The notes under the pieces were generated by a model that made no database searches, was not told the DNA's origin, and saw only the letters and a program-made list of their open reading frames with translations. A DNA stretch of 64,000 bases, from contig JBMYRH010000007.1 of assembly GCA_049602155.1 (NCBI GenBank), positions 124,001 to 188,000 on the forward strand, read 5' to 3'. Source of the DNA: JBMYRH01 sp049602155. GTDB lineage: Bacteria > Myxococcota_A > UBA9042 > PHBI01 > JBMYRH01. The position numbers were made by a program, and so were the translations under genes. Below are positions 54,116 through 63,424 of the stretch, piece after piece. Position 1 is the stretch's first letter. Each line of letters opens with the position of its first letter.

Positions 54116-55159
54116 GTGAACCATGTCACCCAACCTATCCTCCTGCTGCTCATATGCAGTGTGTACGCCTGCTCCTCTTTAGGGGGCGGAGGTGGGGGCG
54201 CCGAGAACCTCCCCAACCGAGGCATTGTGCCGTATGACCGCATAGGCTCTCCCGATTCGGACGCACCGAGTTTTGTGATTGAGAGCGACGATCCCGGCGC
54301 CCTCATCTACGTGGAGCCTCACGCGACCCATACGGAAGATGGCGAGATCGCACTCTTCGTAGAGGCCCGTGCCCCCGCCGAGACCACCGGTCACATCGTC
54401 CGGTGCGTGTTGGACGAGTCGTTGCATTGTCAGGAGGTAAAACCCGCTCTGATGCCACTTGAAGGCGACGACGGCGCCTGGCTGAAACAACGGGTCGGCG
54501 CGCCCTCTCTCGTATCACTCAGTGATGGGAGCTGGCTCATGGCCTTCGCCTTCGGTCAAGGCGACGGCATCGGGCTCGCGAAGAGCCTAGATGGCGAGGA
54601 CTTCGTGCTCCAAGCCCTCCCGCTCCTTGAACCCTCCGGGCCGCATGAAGCGAGTGGTATCGACTCTCCGAGCCTGATTCAAACGGCCACTGGGTACCGC
54701 CTCTACTATGAAGCCAAGGACGATGAGGGAGTGACCCGCATCCTCTTCGCAGACGCTGACGAGGCGCTCTCCTTTGAGCGAACGGGGGTCGCGCTGGATG
54801 TCGGCACCGGCTGCAACGACGTATCAGGGCAGCCAGAGCCATGCTGGGACGCGAACGGCGTCGGCTCCCCTGAGGTTCGGGTCGCCACGACTGCAGCAGA
54901 CCGGACCGTGTACCGCCTCTTCTATACCGGTTACGGCGCAGCGGGATTCAACGTCGGGTTCGGCGGCTCATGGGACGGTGAACGCTTCGAGCGCTTCGTA
55001 TACAACCCCGTGATCGCCACCGAGGCCGTCGAGCGGCAGCCCACCAACCTGCGATTGCAGGACAGCTATCTCTTGCTCTACGAGGAGCGCACGAGCAACA
55101 CCATCCGCGGTATTGCTGCGGCGCTCAACGATGCCGCTGCCCCGTCAGAGCAGTTCTAA
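54116..55159 (+). CDS. Lipoprotein with five-bladed-propeller-like domain
   Basis: 347 residues from a GTG at 54116 with GAGGTG seven bases upstream, 11 bp after the barrel gene. Lipobox VYAC (Cys about 19), then a Gly-rich stretch. The mature part shows the blade pattern of the GH43/GH32/GH130-type five-bladed propeller: APSLVSLSDGSWLMAFAFG, SPSLIQTATGYRLYYEAKDD, SPEVRVATTAADRTVYRLFYTG and LRLQDSYLLLYEER. Whether it is a glycosidase or a binding protein is unknown; I could not place a full catalytic set. It ends 4 bp from the convergent LTD lipoprotein. Confidence 0.75.
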   Translation: MNHVTQPILLLLICSVYACSSLGGGGGGAENLPNRGIVPYDRIGSPDSDAPSFVIESDDPGALIYVEPHATHTEDGEIALFVEARAPAETTGHIVRCVLDESLHCQEVKPALMPLEGDDGAWLKQRVGAPSLVSLSDGSWLMAFAFGQGDGIGLAKSLDGEDFVLQALPLLEPSGPHEASGIDSPSLIQTATGYRLYYEAKDDEGVTRILFADADEALSFERTGVALDVGTGCNDVSGQPEPCWDANGVGSPEVRVATTAADRTVYRLFYTGYGAAGFNVGFGGSWDGERFERFVYNPVIATEAVERQPTNLRLQDSYLLLYEERTSNTIRGIAAALNDAAAPSEQF

Positions 55160-55163
55160 AGGG

Positions 55164-58100
55164 CTAGTCAGCTCCATCGAAGCAGCTACCGTTGGGGGCC
55201 CCTGGGCTCCCCTGATTACCCACATCACCATAACTGGTCACCGACGGACACCAGACGCCCGCTGCGTCATTATCCTCGCTTGGGGTTGCCCCACTTAAGA
55301 CCTCTCCGGAGAGCTGCGCGGCTACACCCATAGAGCCAGGCCAGCCCAGCGTATAATCGACGGTGTCGATCCCACCATCAGGGCAGGTCAGGTTGAGTTC
55401 TCCTTCAACATTCGCGAGCGCCAAACCGGGGAGAACGATGGCCGAAGGCAGCCCACCGTTGATCGGTGCTTCGGCGCTCTGAGCGATGACGATATATGAC
55501 GCCGCCGGGGCCACAACAGGGGTCACGCCCTCGATGATGTGCTCGGGAGAATTGAGAAAACAGCCCCGCAAATCAAGGTCACTGGGGCCGGGGTTGTACA
55601 GTTCCACCCATTCACCGCGATCTGGGTTCGCAGCCAGACTGTCTCTCAGAAACTCCGTGATGATGAGGGCACCCGGTCCCGCTGGGGTGGCCGGTGGGCT
55701 TAAACACGCGCCCCCCTCACAACCACCGTAGGGGCCACAATCGAAGCTCTCCGCAAGGTACTCACATGCGGCCTCCGTCGGCGCCCCTACGAGCGCACAG
55801 ACGCCCTCTGCAGCGTACGCAGCGAGGAGGTCTCCCTCACAGAGCGGAGCAGGCGGCGCATCACAGGGGTTAGGGACGCAGATCCCTGCGCCGATCGTCA
55901 CGCGCCCCGCCTGAGCCGAGTCGTAACCGTTCAAGGCACCGTCTCGGTCGCATAGCGTCCAGGTCTCTCCGCCGTCGGCGCTCGCACGGAGGATAACGTC
56001 CCAGACACCCGGAGCCTCAATCGCGAGGGGGCCCTGCCAGCGATCTTCACCAGGCGCATCTTCATCGCTCCACTCGGGGTCAGGGTACGCCGGCCCCCAA
56101 GCCCAACCACTGTCCGAGAGGGTCGGGTCCGTGCCTTGGGGCCCCATGCCCGTCTCGACGAGCAACCCGGGCACAGGATCTACTCCAGAGCTTGAGTCTG
56201 TCGTGCCCTCATCGCTTAACAAGCCGGCCACTGAGAAGACGATCCCCGGATCGACCTCCAAGGTGGACGGCTCAAGCAAACGACAGTCGTCCAACACGTC
56301 ATCAGGCGGCGGACAGAGCGGGTTCAAGAGCCCGGGTGAGCTCGGGCTCCCGGAGCACCAAGCGCTCATCCCATCATTCAGCGTCGCGGACACCACATTC
56401 CCCCCTAGAGACCACGTCGCGCCAACGGGGATCGGCCAACCCGAGGCGACATCCCAGAAGACCTGATCGATCAGGACATCAGCGCAGGTCAACTTCAGGA
56501 CGTCGCTGGTGTTATCGAGGGTGAGCGCGCCTCCGTAGATCAAGTCGGGCGCCGCCCCGCCGGTAAACGCCGAGCGAGCAAAGACGAGCGGCGCCCCCGC
56601 CCAGAGGAGACCTCCCCCATCCGCATTGCTTGGGACACTCCAGCTCTCTCCAACGTCGCTGCTCAGGATACAGCCCGAGAGATCCACGACCGCCATAGGA
56701 GAGGTTGGACTCAAGAGGAGCTCGAACCACTCATCGCTCTCCGAGGTCGCTGGGATGATGAGGAGCTCACTAAACACGACATCGTTCGGCTCAGGGGGCG
56801 ATGGGTAACCCACGCACTGACCACCATCACAGTGGGCTCCTTGCGCGGCACAGTCTTCGACAAGCACACTCTCGGGCCATGCACATTGCGCCTGCGCTCC
56901 GTCGACAGCGCAGATCGCCTCTCCCATTTGCAGGACCACCTGCTCATCAAGGCAGACAGCCGCCTCAGCGCTCTGACAGGGCGTCGGGGAACATGGACTC
57001 TCCGTGGTCGTCAGTTCGGTCGTGTCCGTCGCCAAAAAGGTGCCATCATCGATACGGTCACACAGCGTCCAAGTGTTACCCGCGTCACCGCTGACTCGAA
57101 CATTGAGCTGCCAGACACCGACAGGGGGCGACGCAAAGGTCACCGCGTATCCATCGTAGTGCAGTGGACCCTCGGTAAAGCCTAACTCCCAAAGGACCGC
57201 TGGTAGTGCCTCATGATAGGTCCAATCAGCGATCTCCACATCAACCCCAGCCAAAGCGACAGCCGCCTGAACTCGGACGGCGTCGGAGGCGTCCGTCAGA
57301 GTCGTCAACTCTGTCAGCCCTGCCTCTTTAAGCCAGACTGCAGCTAGGAACGACGTACCAGCGGGGACGGTCTCTGAGGCTGAGTTGGCCATGAAACATG
57401 CGTCGATGGCCTCAACATCCCCCTGACAAGGCGGGTTGAGCTGGCCCGGTGAGCCGAGATCCCCAGCGCCGAAGAGCTGTGTGCCTGTGCACCAAAACTC
57501 AGCGAGATCATTCTCATCGCCGTCGATATGGAAGGGGCTCAAGGCCAACGACGCCCCGGGGACGGTCGGCCAGCTCTCGTCGTACGCGAGGTGATCGATC
57601 TGCACCTCGCCGCACGTCAACACCACATCGCCCGCCGAGGAGGGGAACTCGAGGGAATTGCCCCACGCCCAATCGAGTTCCACACCACCATTGGCCCCCG
57701 AGACGTCCAACGCACCCAAGAGGCGGCTCGTCCCCACGCCGACCACCACAGGCACGTCGACGATGGCTGTCCACAGCGCGTCCACCGTCAGCTGACACCC
57801 CTCTAGGTCGAGCGGCGCGCCGGTCGTGTTCGTGACCTCAACCCACTGCCCCGTCGGGGGCACCGACGCCAAGGGCCGCACCATCAGTTCGCTCATCACG
57901 AGCTGCCCGGGGCTTACGGGGAACGCAGCGTCGGCGTCGCAACCAACTCCCGATACACAGACTTGTCCTGCCAAACCACAATCGATGACCTCGGTGTCGT
58001 AGACGCAGGTCGGAGTGCCCTCTGCATCCAACTCACAGGTCCCCGCAGCGCTGAGGGTCGCAGCGTAGGTCACGCCGTCTTCGTGGCATTGGGATGCGGG

Positions 58101-59708
58101 TGGTGACGCACAGAGGTGGGCCTCACAGGGATCGAGCACCACCTCAAGGCTCAGCTCACTCTCCAAGACGTAGAGGTCATCCGGTGGGATCGATGTATCA
58201 CAGTACACCCAGGTCGCCCCCTCATCGAGAGTGATGCGTGCAGCGAGCGCCCACTGTCCGGGTTCGGAGAAGGACGCCAGGTGAAACCAACGGTCTACGC
58301 CATCCGCGCTCTGCCAGCCCTCCGTCGGGAGCCCAGGGCTCCAAGCCCAGCCCTCCTCAACATCAGGGGTGCTGCCGTTGGGCCCCACCCCGAGTTCAAT
58401 GACCATCGCCTCACTCTCATCGACCTCCACCGTCAGGTCCGTGATCCCTGGTTCGAAGACCTCCACGGCGACCTCAACCCCTTCCCCCACGTAGGCAAGG
58501 GTCACAGTCGACGAGAGTTGGCAGGCATCCACCGTGGGTGGCGGGCAAGGGGTGTTGAGCGCCATAGGGCTCCCCAGGTCACCGTTCTCGAAGGGTGCTA
58601 CCCCAGGGCACCACATCGCGGAGTCATCGTTGGAGTCGGCGTCATGTGCGGACGGATCCAGAGCCATCGAAGCGCCCTCCACGACGGGCCACGTCGTGTC
58701 CCAAGCCACGCGATCGATCTCTACGCCATCACACTCCAAGACGAGGGCGTCGACTGTATTGTGTAAGAGGATGTTTTGATACGGGAAGACCGGCGCCCCC
58801 GGCGCTGCGCTCGGAGGGAGGCTCCCCTCCCCTCCGATGTAGAGGAGCATCGAGATCAGCTGCGGCGCCATCAGGACAGCGGCGTCACCTAAACCGAGTG
58901 TCCAACTGTCAGTCCCATCATCTCGTAAGACACAGCCGCTCAAGGACAGCACCTCGGGGGTCCGGTTCAGCAACTCGATCCACTCCCCACCGGGGTCTTC
59001 CGTCGCGAGAGGGTTGATCATCAACTCGGTGAAGATGACGTCACCAGCGGTCGGCTTCGGTAGGTCGAGGCCCGGTATACAGCCTGATGTGCAGACGTCG
59101 GTGTTATCCAAGTCACCATCGTCACAGGTCTCTCCTGTGTCGACGACACCATCACCACAGCGTGCAACCGTACAGTCCAATCGACAGCTGTCTGGCAGGA
59201 CATCGGAGTTCGCGTCACCATCGTCACATGCTTCATCACCCTCGATGAGGCCGTCACCGCAGAGGGGCGCGGAGGCATCGGAGCCGTCCGCGAAGGGACC
59301 AAATCCTGCGTCAGGATCGAACGGCGGCTGCACATCACCCCCGCTCTCGGTGTCCTGCGGTGTCGGGGCAGGTGAGGTGTCGACGTCAGCCCCTGTGACC
59401 TCCTCGACGTCGACGGTGTCGACGCCCTGAGACGCGATGTCCTGAGGCGTCACATCATCATCGACCGAGCCAGCGTCATCCACATCCATGAAAGGCCCTG
59501 TGGTCGCATCGCCGTTCGAGGAGACAACCTCGCTCTGCGCATCGGTGACGTCCGCGCTGACCGCCCCGTCGGGGGGCTCTACATTACAGCCCAGCAGCAC
59601 CAGACTGATGCCTGCGAGGATCGCGTCGTAGCGCACACGGCGTCGAGGCGAGGGTCGATTCTGATGAGGCAAACGGCAGCGCACACGAAGGTCACTGCGG
59701 GGGATCAC
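55164..59708 (-). CDS. Lipoprotein with four lamin-tail (LTD) domains
   Basis: About 1,514 residues. The signal peptide ends in LLGC after an unusually long basic n-region if the GTG at 59708 is used. That GTG overlaps the PHP-gene stop as GTGA and has GAGGG upstream; TTG at 59672 or GTG at 59636 would give shorter leaders. After an Asp/Thr/Ser-rich linker come two DUF4215-type Cys repeats (CGDGVVDTGETCDDGD). Then come three copies of a unit made of an LTD domain (about EWIELLN...SGC), a beta-sandwich containing GWAW-like and W-x-x-C-D motifs, and a Cys-rich cap (C-x-P-x-x-C...CEGGxC). A fourth LTD ends the protein. LTDs are thought to bind nucleic acid, lipid or protein partners. Last gene of a coupled operon. 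Confidence 0.85.
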   Translation of the reverse strand: MIPRSDLRVRCRLPHQNRPSPRRRVRYDAILAGISLVLLGCNVEPPDGAVSADVTDAQSEVVSSNGDATTGPFMDVDDAGSVDDDVTPQDIASQGVDTVDVEEVTGADVDTSPAPTPQDTESGGDVQPPFDPDAGFGPFADGSDASAPLCGDGLIEGDEACDDGDANSDVLPDSCRLDCTVARCGDGVVDTGETCDDGDLDNTDVCTSGCIPGLDLPKPTAGDVIFTELMINPLATEDPGGEWIELLNRTPEVLSLSGCVLRDDGTDSWTLGLGDAAVLMAPQLISMLLYIGGEGSLPPSAAPGAPVFPYQNILLHNTVDALVLECDGVEIDRVAWDTTWPVVEGASMALDPSAHDADSNDDSAMWCPGVAPFENGDLGSPMALNTPCPPPTVDACQLSSTVTLAYVGEGVEVAVEVFEPGITDLTVEVDESEAMVIELGVGPNGSTPDVEEGWAWSPGLPTEGWQSADGVDRWFHLASFSEPGQWALAARITLDEGATWVYCDTSIPPDDLYVLESELSLEVVLDPCEAHLCASPPASQCHEDGVTYAATLSAAGTCELDAEGTPTCVYDTEVIDCGLAGQVCVSGVGCDADAAFPVSPGQLVMSELMVRPLASVPPTGQWVEVTNTTGAPLDLEGCQLTVDALWTAIVDVPVVVGVGTSRLLGALDVSGANGGVELDWAWGNSLEFPSSAGDVVLTCGEVQIDHLAYDESWPTVPGASLALSPFHIDGDENDLAEFWCTGTQLFGAGDLGSPGQLNPPCQGDVEAIDACFMANSASETVPAGTSFLAAVWLKEAGLTELTTLTDASDAVRVQAAVALAGVDVEIADWTYHEALPAVLWELGFTEGPLHYDGYAVTFASPPVGVWQLNVRVSGDAGNTWTLCDRIDDGTFLATDTTELTTTESPCSPTPCQSAEAAVCLDEQVVLQMGEAICAVDGAQAQCAWPESVLVEDCAAQGAHCDGGQCVGYPSPPEPNDVVFSELLIIPATSESDEWFELLLSPTSPMAVVDLSGCILSSDVGESWSVPSNADGGGLLWAGAPLVFARSAFTGGAAPDLIYGGALTLDNTSDVLKLTCADVLIDQVFWDVASGWPIPVGATWSLGGNVVSATLNDGMSAWCSGSPSSPGLLNPLCPPPDDVLDDCRLLEPSTLEVDPGIVFSVAGLLSDEGTTDSSSGVDPVPGLLVETGMGPQGTDPTLSDSGWAWGPAYPDPEWSDEDAPGEDRWQGPLAIEAPGVWDVILRASADGGETWTLCDRDGALNGYDSAQAGRVTIGAGICVPNPCDAPPAPLCEGDLLAAYAAEGVCALVGAPTEAACEYLAESFDCGPYGGCEGGACLSPPATPAGPGALIITEFLRDSLAANPDRGEWVELYNPGPSDLDLRGCFLNSPEHIIEGVTPVVAPAASYIVIAQSAEAPINGGLPSAIVLPGLALANVEGELNLTCPDGGIDTVDYTLGWPGSMGVAAQLSGEVLSGATPSEDNDAAGVWCPSVTSYGDVGNQGSPGAPNGSCFDGAD
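55170..59045 (-). repeat. Threefold LTD-sandwich-cap repeat plus fourth LTD
   Basis: LTD copies lie near 58560-59045, 57430-57905, 56330-56790 and 55170-55680. The motifs IFTELMINP, VMSELMVRP, VFSELLIIP and IITEFLRDS mark each LTD start, and a Trp-x-Glu follows. The units are diverged at the DNA level, so the duplications are old. Confidence 0.8.
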
Positions 59709-62700
59709 TCGACCAGCCCTCGGGCCATATCTCCGCTTCCGGTGGGCTCTGGGAGGCACATGTTGACCATCGGATAGCCGCACACAGCGTCCTCGGCGAT
59801 ACAGGTCTGATCGCCCGGACACCCCGTATCATCTGCGTCGGGGTCGCATGGGCGACTGCAAAATGCAGGACCATCCCCCGCAGGTCGCCACCCATCTCCA
59901 TCGTTATCGATGAGGATCGCGTTGGTCATCGCCAGCGGGAAGACCGGGAAGAAATCAGGCACCGCAGCCGGCGGTGGGAAAAAGGCGCTGAAGGCTTGCA
60001 GCGATCCGAAGGCCAGCGAGGCAATTCGGGGCAACTGCAGCTCCCCAAACGGAATATCGAGATAGGTTGGCCCCATGAGGTTCTCGTCCCTGAGCCCCAT
60101 CACGATCACCGCCACAAAGCCGTCTTGCTCAGGGGCGGTGAGCTCAATCTCACCGTCGTAATCGATCACGGCCTCGGGGCCATGGGTCAGTTCGATGACC
60201 TTCTGAAGGCTGCCCGAGACATAGACCTCAATGCGGTCGACGCCGAACCAACTCGCGCTCTGGACGCGCAGGTTCAGCGTGAAGCTGTCCCCCGACCCCA
60301 TGATGACGGTGTCTCCGGGACCTTTCCCATTAATCGTGGCGTCAACGACTGGCCCGTAGCTCGCAACGGCGTGATGGTCGCGCACAGCGGTGGCCACCTT
60401 CGCGATGTCGATCTCGGAGGCCGAGGATACGGCACCGTGCCGCACCCAAGTGCGCGGTGTGCCGGGCTCTCGATGGGTCCCGTGAGAGTCACTCGCCGCG
60501 GTCAACGTAACGTTCAAGCCAGCGTCGAGCCAACGCATCCAGTCCCCGACGACACCGGGGAACTCGGCACAGGGCATCTGAGCCTCATCGTCGGCCAAGG
60601 TCGCGAGATCCCGCTGCGTGTCGCATCGGTCCGCGTCCTCAGGCGCGCTGCGGTGTGCCCAAAGGAGCGCCTGCTCTTCTGGTGTCCGCGCCAAGATTCG
60701 GCGCGTCATCTCTTTGGCCAGGGCACGCCGACGGCGCATCTTGCAGTCAAAGAAGCGCTCGGAAGTGAGGCATGCAGCGACAGGGGTCTCACCCATGTGC
60801 TCTGTGCAGATCGCCTCAAGCCCCGAAATGTCGCCCTCTTCCAACACCTCAATCGCCCTCATGCACTGATTGAAGACGATGACCTCTTCGTTGGTCGGGG
60901 TACGGATGAGGTCAAAGCGTTTTGAATTAAAGGCCTCCATCGCCTCGTAATCGCAGGTCGCCTTGCTCAAGAGCGCGTTGCCCCCCTCTAGGGCCATCAG
61001 GTCTCCGGAAGAGGCTAAGTCGACCTTCGAGCGATTCAAGTCGGCGCGGGTCATATCGAAGGGGTCCACCTCGAGCTGTGAGATGTAGCCGATGAACCCG
61101 TCCCGTGGGTGGGCCATGATTCGGACCCCCGGGGCCCCGGGCTCAAAGTGAGACTCGAGCTCGTCCATGATCCCTTGTCCGTCTTTGCACCACCACTCAG
61201 GGGCGTTGTGGTCCGGAGCATCCAAGGCGTCATAGTCGAGCGGGAAGGCGATGAAGTGGCCGAGCTCCAAGGTCGAGAGCTCGACACCAACAGCCGACTT
61301 CAAGCGATCCTGGAGCCCCAACGCGCCGATCGTCGGCGCATAGTTCGTCACTACGTCATGATCCGTTGAGATGGCGAGGTCCAACCCCTCCGCGGCGGCG
61401 CTGATGACCCGGCGTTCGAGCTTCATCCCAGAGTCAAAGCTCGGCTCCGCATGTAGATGGGCGTCAAAGCCGATCCAGTCCCCGGAGTCGACCTCCTTCG
61501 CCAAGGTCACCTGGGCCACATGGCGGTCGCCAGGCACCAACGAGATGTCGATCTCGCCGCGCGCATAGAGAGGTCCATGTGTGACGAACATCCGGTAGTC
61601 GCCCGCCTCAATCTCGACCTCGCCATACCCCTCAGCAGTCAGCGTCATGTGTCGAATGCCGTTGCCAATGCGACCCTCGCCAAGCGCAGGACGGCGCGTC
61701 CCGTCTTCCACGGCGAGCTCGCCATCAATCAGCGGCACAAAGACGATCTTCGCTTCAATCAGCTGCCCATGCGCGTCGGTCACACGGTATTCGACCGATG
61801 CTGGTTTCGGGAGACTTGGGTTCAGGCGAGTCGTCACCCCTTCTTCGATTTGAACTCTGTACACGGGCGACGTCGCGGTCATCGCCTCGTTCGTCGCGAC
61901 GACTAAGTAGGAGCCCGGGGGGAGTGACGCTTCAAAGGAGCCATCCTCGTTAGGGTCTAAGCCCACGTCAGCGTCGATGGCGTTCAGGACACCAGGCTCA
62001 CCGATGAGCTTCCAGTTCGCTGCGATGACATCTCGCACGTCAGACCACGCTTCGTCGGCGTCTGGGTCCGCGAGGAGGAACACACGGCCATTGGTCGAAG
62101 GACCCACCAATGCATCTAGGATGGTGCCCTCAAGCTTACCCACAGCCGTCCCACGCACCTCATACATCACATCGGTGATCGAGCTGATGTCGCCCTGACC
62201 GACCACGAAGAACCGCTCATACCGCCACTGGCTCAGCCCCTGGCAGGCTGCTGCCTCCTCGCCCTCAGCGTCCGTCGCGCAGTTATGCGACGCGGTGGTG
62301 AACGCCGTCGTCGAGGAGGTGATGATCGGCACGAGCACTCGAGGATCAGCCTCACCCGGGGCATTCGCGGAGAAGTAACCGTAGGAGACAGCCCCACCCG
62401 CAGCGGCCATGAAGTCAAAGGTCAACGGAGACGTGAAGGGGTCAGCCCCCTCGAAGAGGCCGTCGAAGATCGGCCGATCCTCATCAAAGCCCATCCCGGG
62501 TGCGAATAGGTCGTTTTGCGCCCCAAAGAAGACGAAGTCTCCTCCCACCATACCTGGCAGCAAGCTCTCTCCATCACCCAAGGTCCCGAAGAAGATGGAG
62601 GTCGTGTCCTGGAAATTCTCCATCGTGACGACGTCATCCAGCGCGCACTCACAGGGCACCAGGGGGCAGCCTGTCGTGGCGTCATAACGCAGCCCCATAG

Positions 62701-63424
62701 GGCAAGACTCGGCACAGCTCAGGTCGGCATCTTCACCCGAGCAGAGCGGCAGCCCAAACGGGCCTTTGCAGTCCTTGGGGCAACTCTCCTCTGTCTCCTC
62801 TGACTCCGACTCGCATACACCGTTGCCACACTGACCGGGCGCAACGGCCACCCGGACGACCTCAGTGACAATGCGGACGTAGGGGACCCCAGGGGAGAGG
62901 ATGTAATCCGTCTGCATCCGAATGTTGAGCTTGAGATCCCCCAAGAATGCCTTGAGGAGCGGCTCTTGAAAGACATTCAACGCGTCCAGGATGAACGCGC
63001 CCTCTCCGGAGACTCGCACGATGGCATCACCGCCATCCTGACCGTCTGCGACGATGAGGATGTCGTCCTTCTCGGGGCGGGGCGCAAGGAGGTTCGCGAA
63101 CGGGAACATCTCTGCGAACTGATCATGCCCCGAGCCGTTACGGTACTGGGCGTCTTTACGCTGGAGATCGGCGTCAACCAACGTACCACCGTAGACGCCA
63201 GGCCCCGGTGACGAGGCGACATCTAAGATCGCCACCCGGATGACGTCGTTCTCGAGGATAAAGTCCCCGACCCGCGCCATCGCGACATCTCCGCCGATCA
63301 GCTGACTTTGAGACTCCGCACGGTAGGCCCTCGAGCTGGGGGTATTCTCCACACACCCGCTCATCAGAATGCCCGTGCACAGCGCGAGCAGCAGCCCGCT
63401 ACGATGGGACATGGGCCGGCTCAC
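59705..63424 (-). CDS. PHP-domain metallohydrolase lipoprotein (CehA/McbA type)
   Basis: 1,239 residues; lipobox MSGC (Cys about 24). The N-terminal half is beta-rich, with a Cys-rich segment (about 195-255) and a carboxypeptidase-regulatory-like domain (about 440-530). The PHP domain (about 645-990) shows the metal-binding motifs: DAHLHAEPS (near 655), STDHD (near 686), GVELSTLELGHF, MAHPRDG (near 769) and ASDSHG (near 979). CehA/McbA-type PHP proteins cleave phosphoesters or carbamates. An EF-hand-like DNDGDGW loop and Cys residues lie near the C-terminus. The GTG at 63424 overlaps the porin stop; ATG at 63412 is an alternative. Predicted surface hydrolase; substrate unknown. Confidence 0.87.
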   Translation of the reverse strand: MSRPMSHRSGLLLALCTGILMSGCVENTPSSRAYRAESQSQLIGGDVAMARVGDFILENDVIRVAILDVASSPGPGVYGGTLVDADLQRKDAQYRNGSGHDQFAEMFPFANLLAPRPEKDDILIVADGQDGGDAIVRVSGEGAFILDALNVFQEPLLKAFLGDLKLNIRMQTDYILSPGVPYVRIVTEVVRVAVAPGQCGNGVCESESEETEESCPKDCKGPFGLPLCSGEDADLSCAESCPMGLRYDATTGCPLVPCECALDDVVTMENFQDTTSIFFGTLGDGESLLPGMVGGDFVFFGAQNDLFAPGMGFDEDRPIFDGLFEGADPFTSPLTFDFMAAAGGAVSYGYFSANAPGEADPRVLVPIITSSTTAFTTASHNCATDAEGEEAAACQGLSQWRYERFFVVGQGDISSITDVMYEVRGTAVGKLEGTILDALVGPSTNGRVFLLADPDADEAWSDVRDVIAANWKLIGEPGVLNAIDADVGLDPNEDGSFEASLPPGSYLVVATNEAMTATSPVYRVQIEEGVTTRLNPSLPKPASVEYRVTDAHGQLIEAKIVFVPLIDGELAVEDGTRRPALGEGRIGNGIRHMTLTAEGYGEVEIEAGDYRMFVTHGPLYARGEIDISLVPGDRHVAQVTLAKEVDSGDWIGFDAHLHAEPSFDSGMKLERRVISAAAEGLDLAISTDHDVVTNYAPTIGALGLQDRLKSAVGVELSTLELGHFIAFPLDYDALDAPDHNAPEWWCKDGQGIMDELESHFEPGAPGVRIMAHPRDGFIGYISQLEVDPFDMTRADLNRSKVDLASSGDLMALEGGNALLSKATCDYEAMEAFNSKRFDLIRTPTNEEVIVFNQCMRAIEVLEEGDISGLEAICTEHMGETPVAACLTSERFFDCKMRRRRALAKEMTRRILARTPEEQALLWAHRSAPEDADRCDTQRDLATLADDEAQMPCAEFPGVVGDWMRWLDAGLNVTLTAASDSHGTHREPGTPRTWVRHGAVSSASEIDIAKVATAVRDHHAVASYGPVVDATINGKGPGDTVIMGSGDSFTLNLRVQSASWFGVDRIEVYVSGSLQKVIELTHGPEAVIDYDGEIELTAPEQDGFVAVIVMGLRDENLMGPTYLDIPFGELQLPRIASLAFGSLQAFSAFFPPPAAVPDFFPVFPLAMTNAILIDNDGDGWRPAGDGPAFCSRPCDPDADDTGCPGDQTCIAEDAVCGYPMVNMCLPEPTGSGDMARGLVE

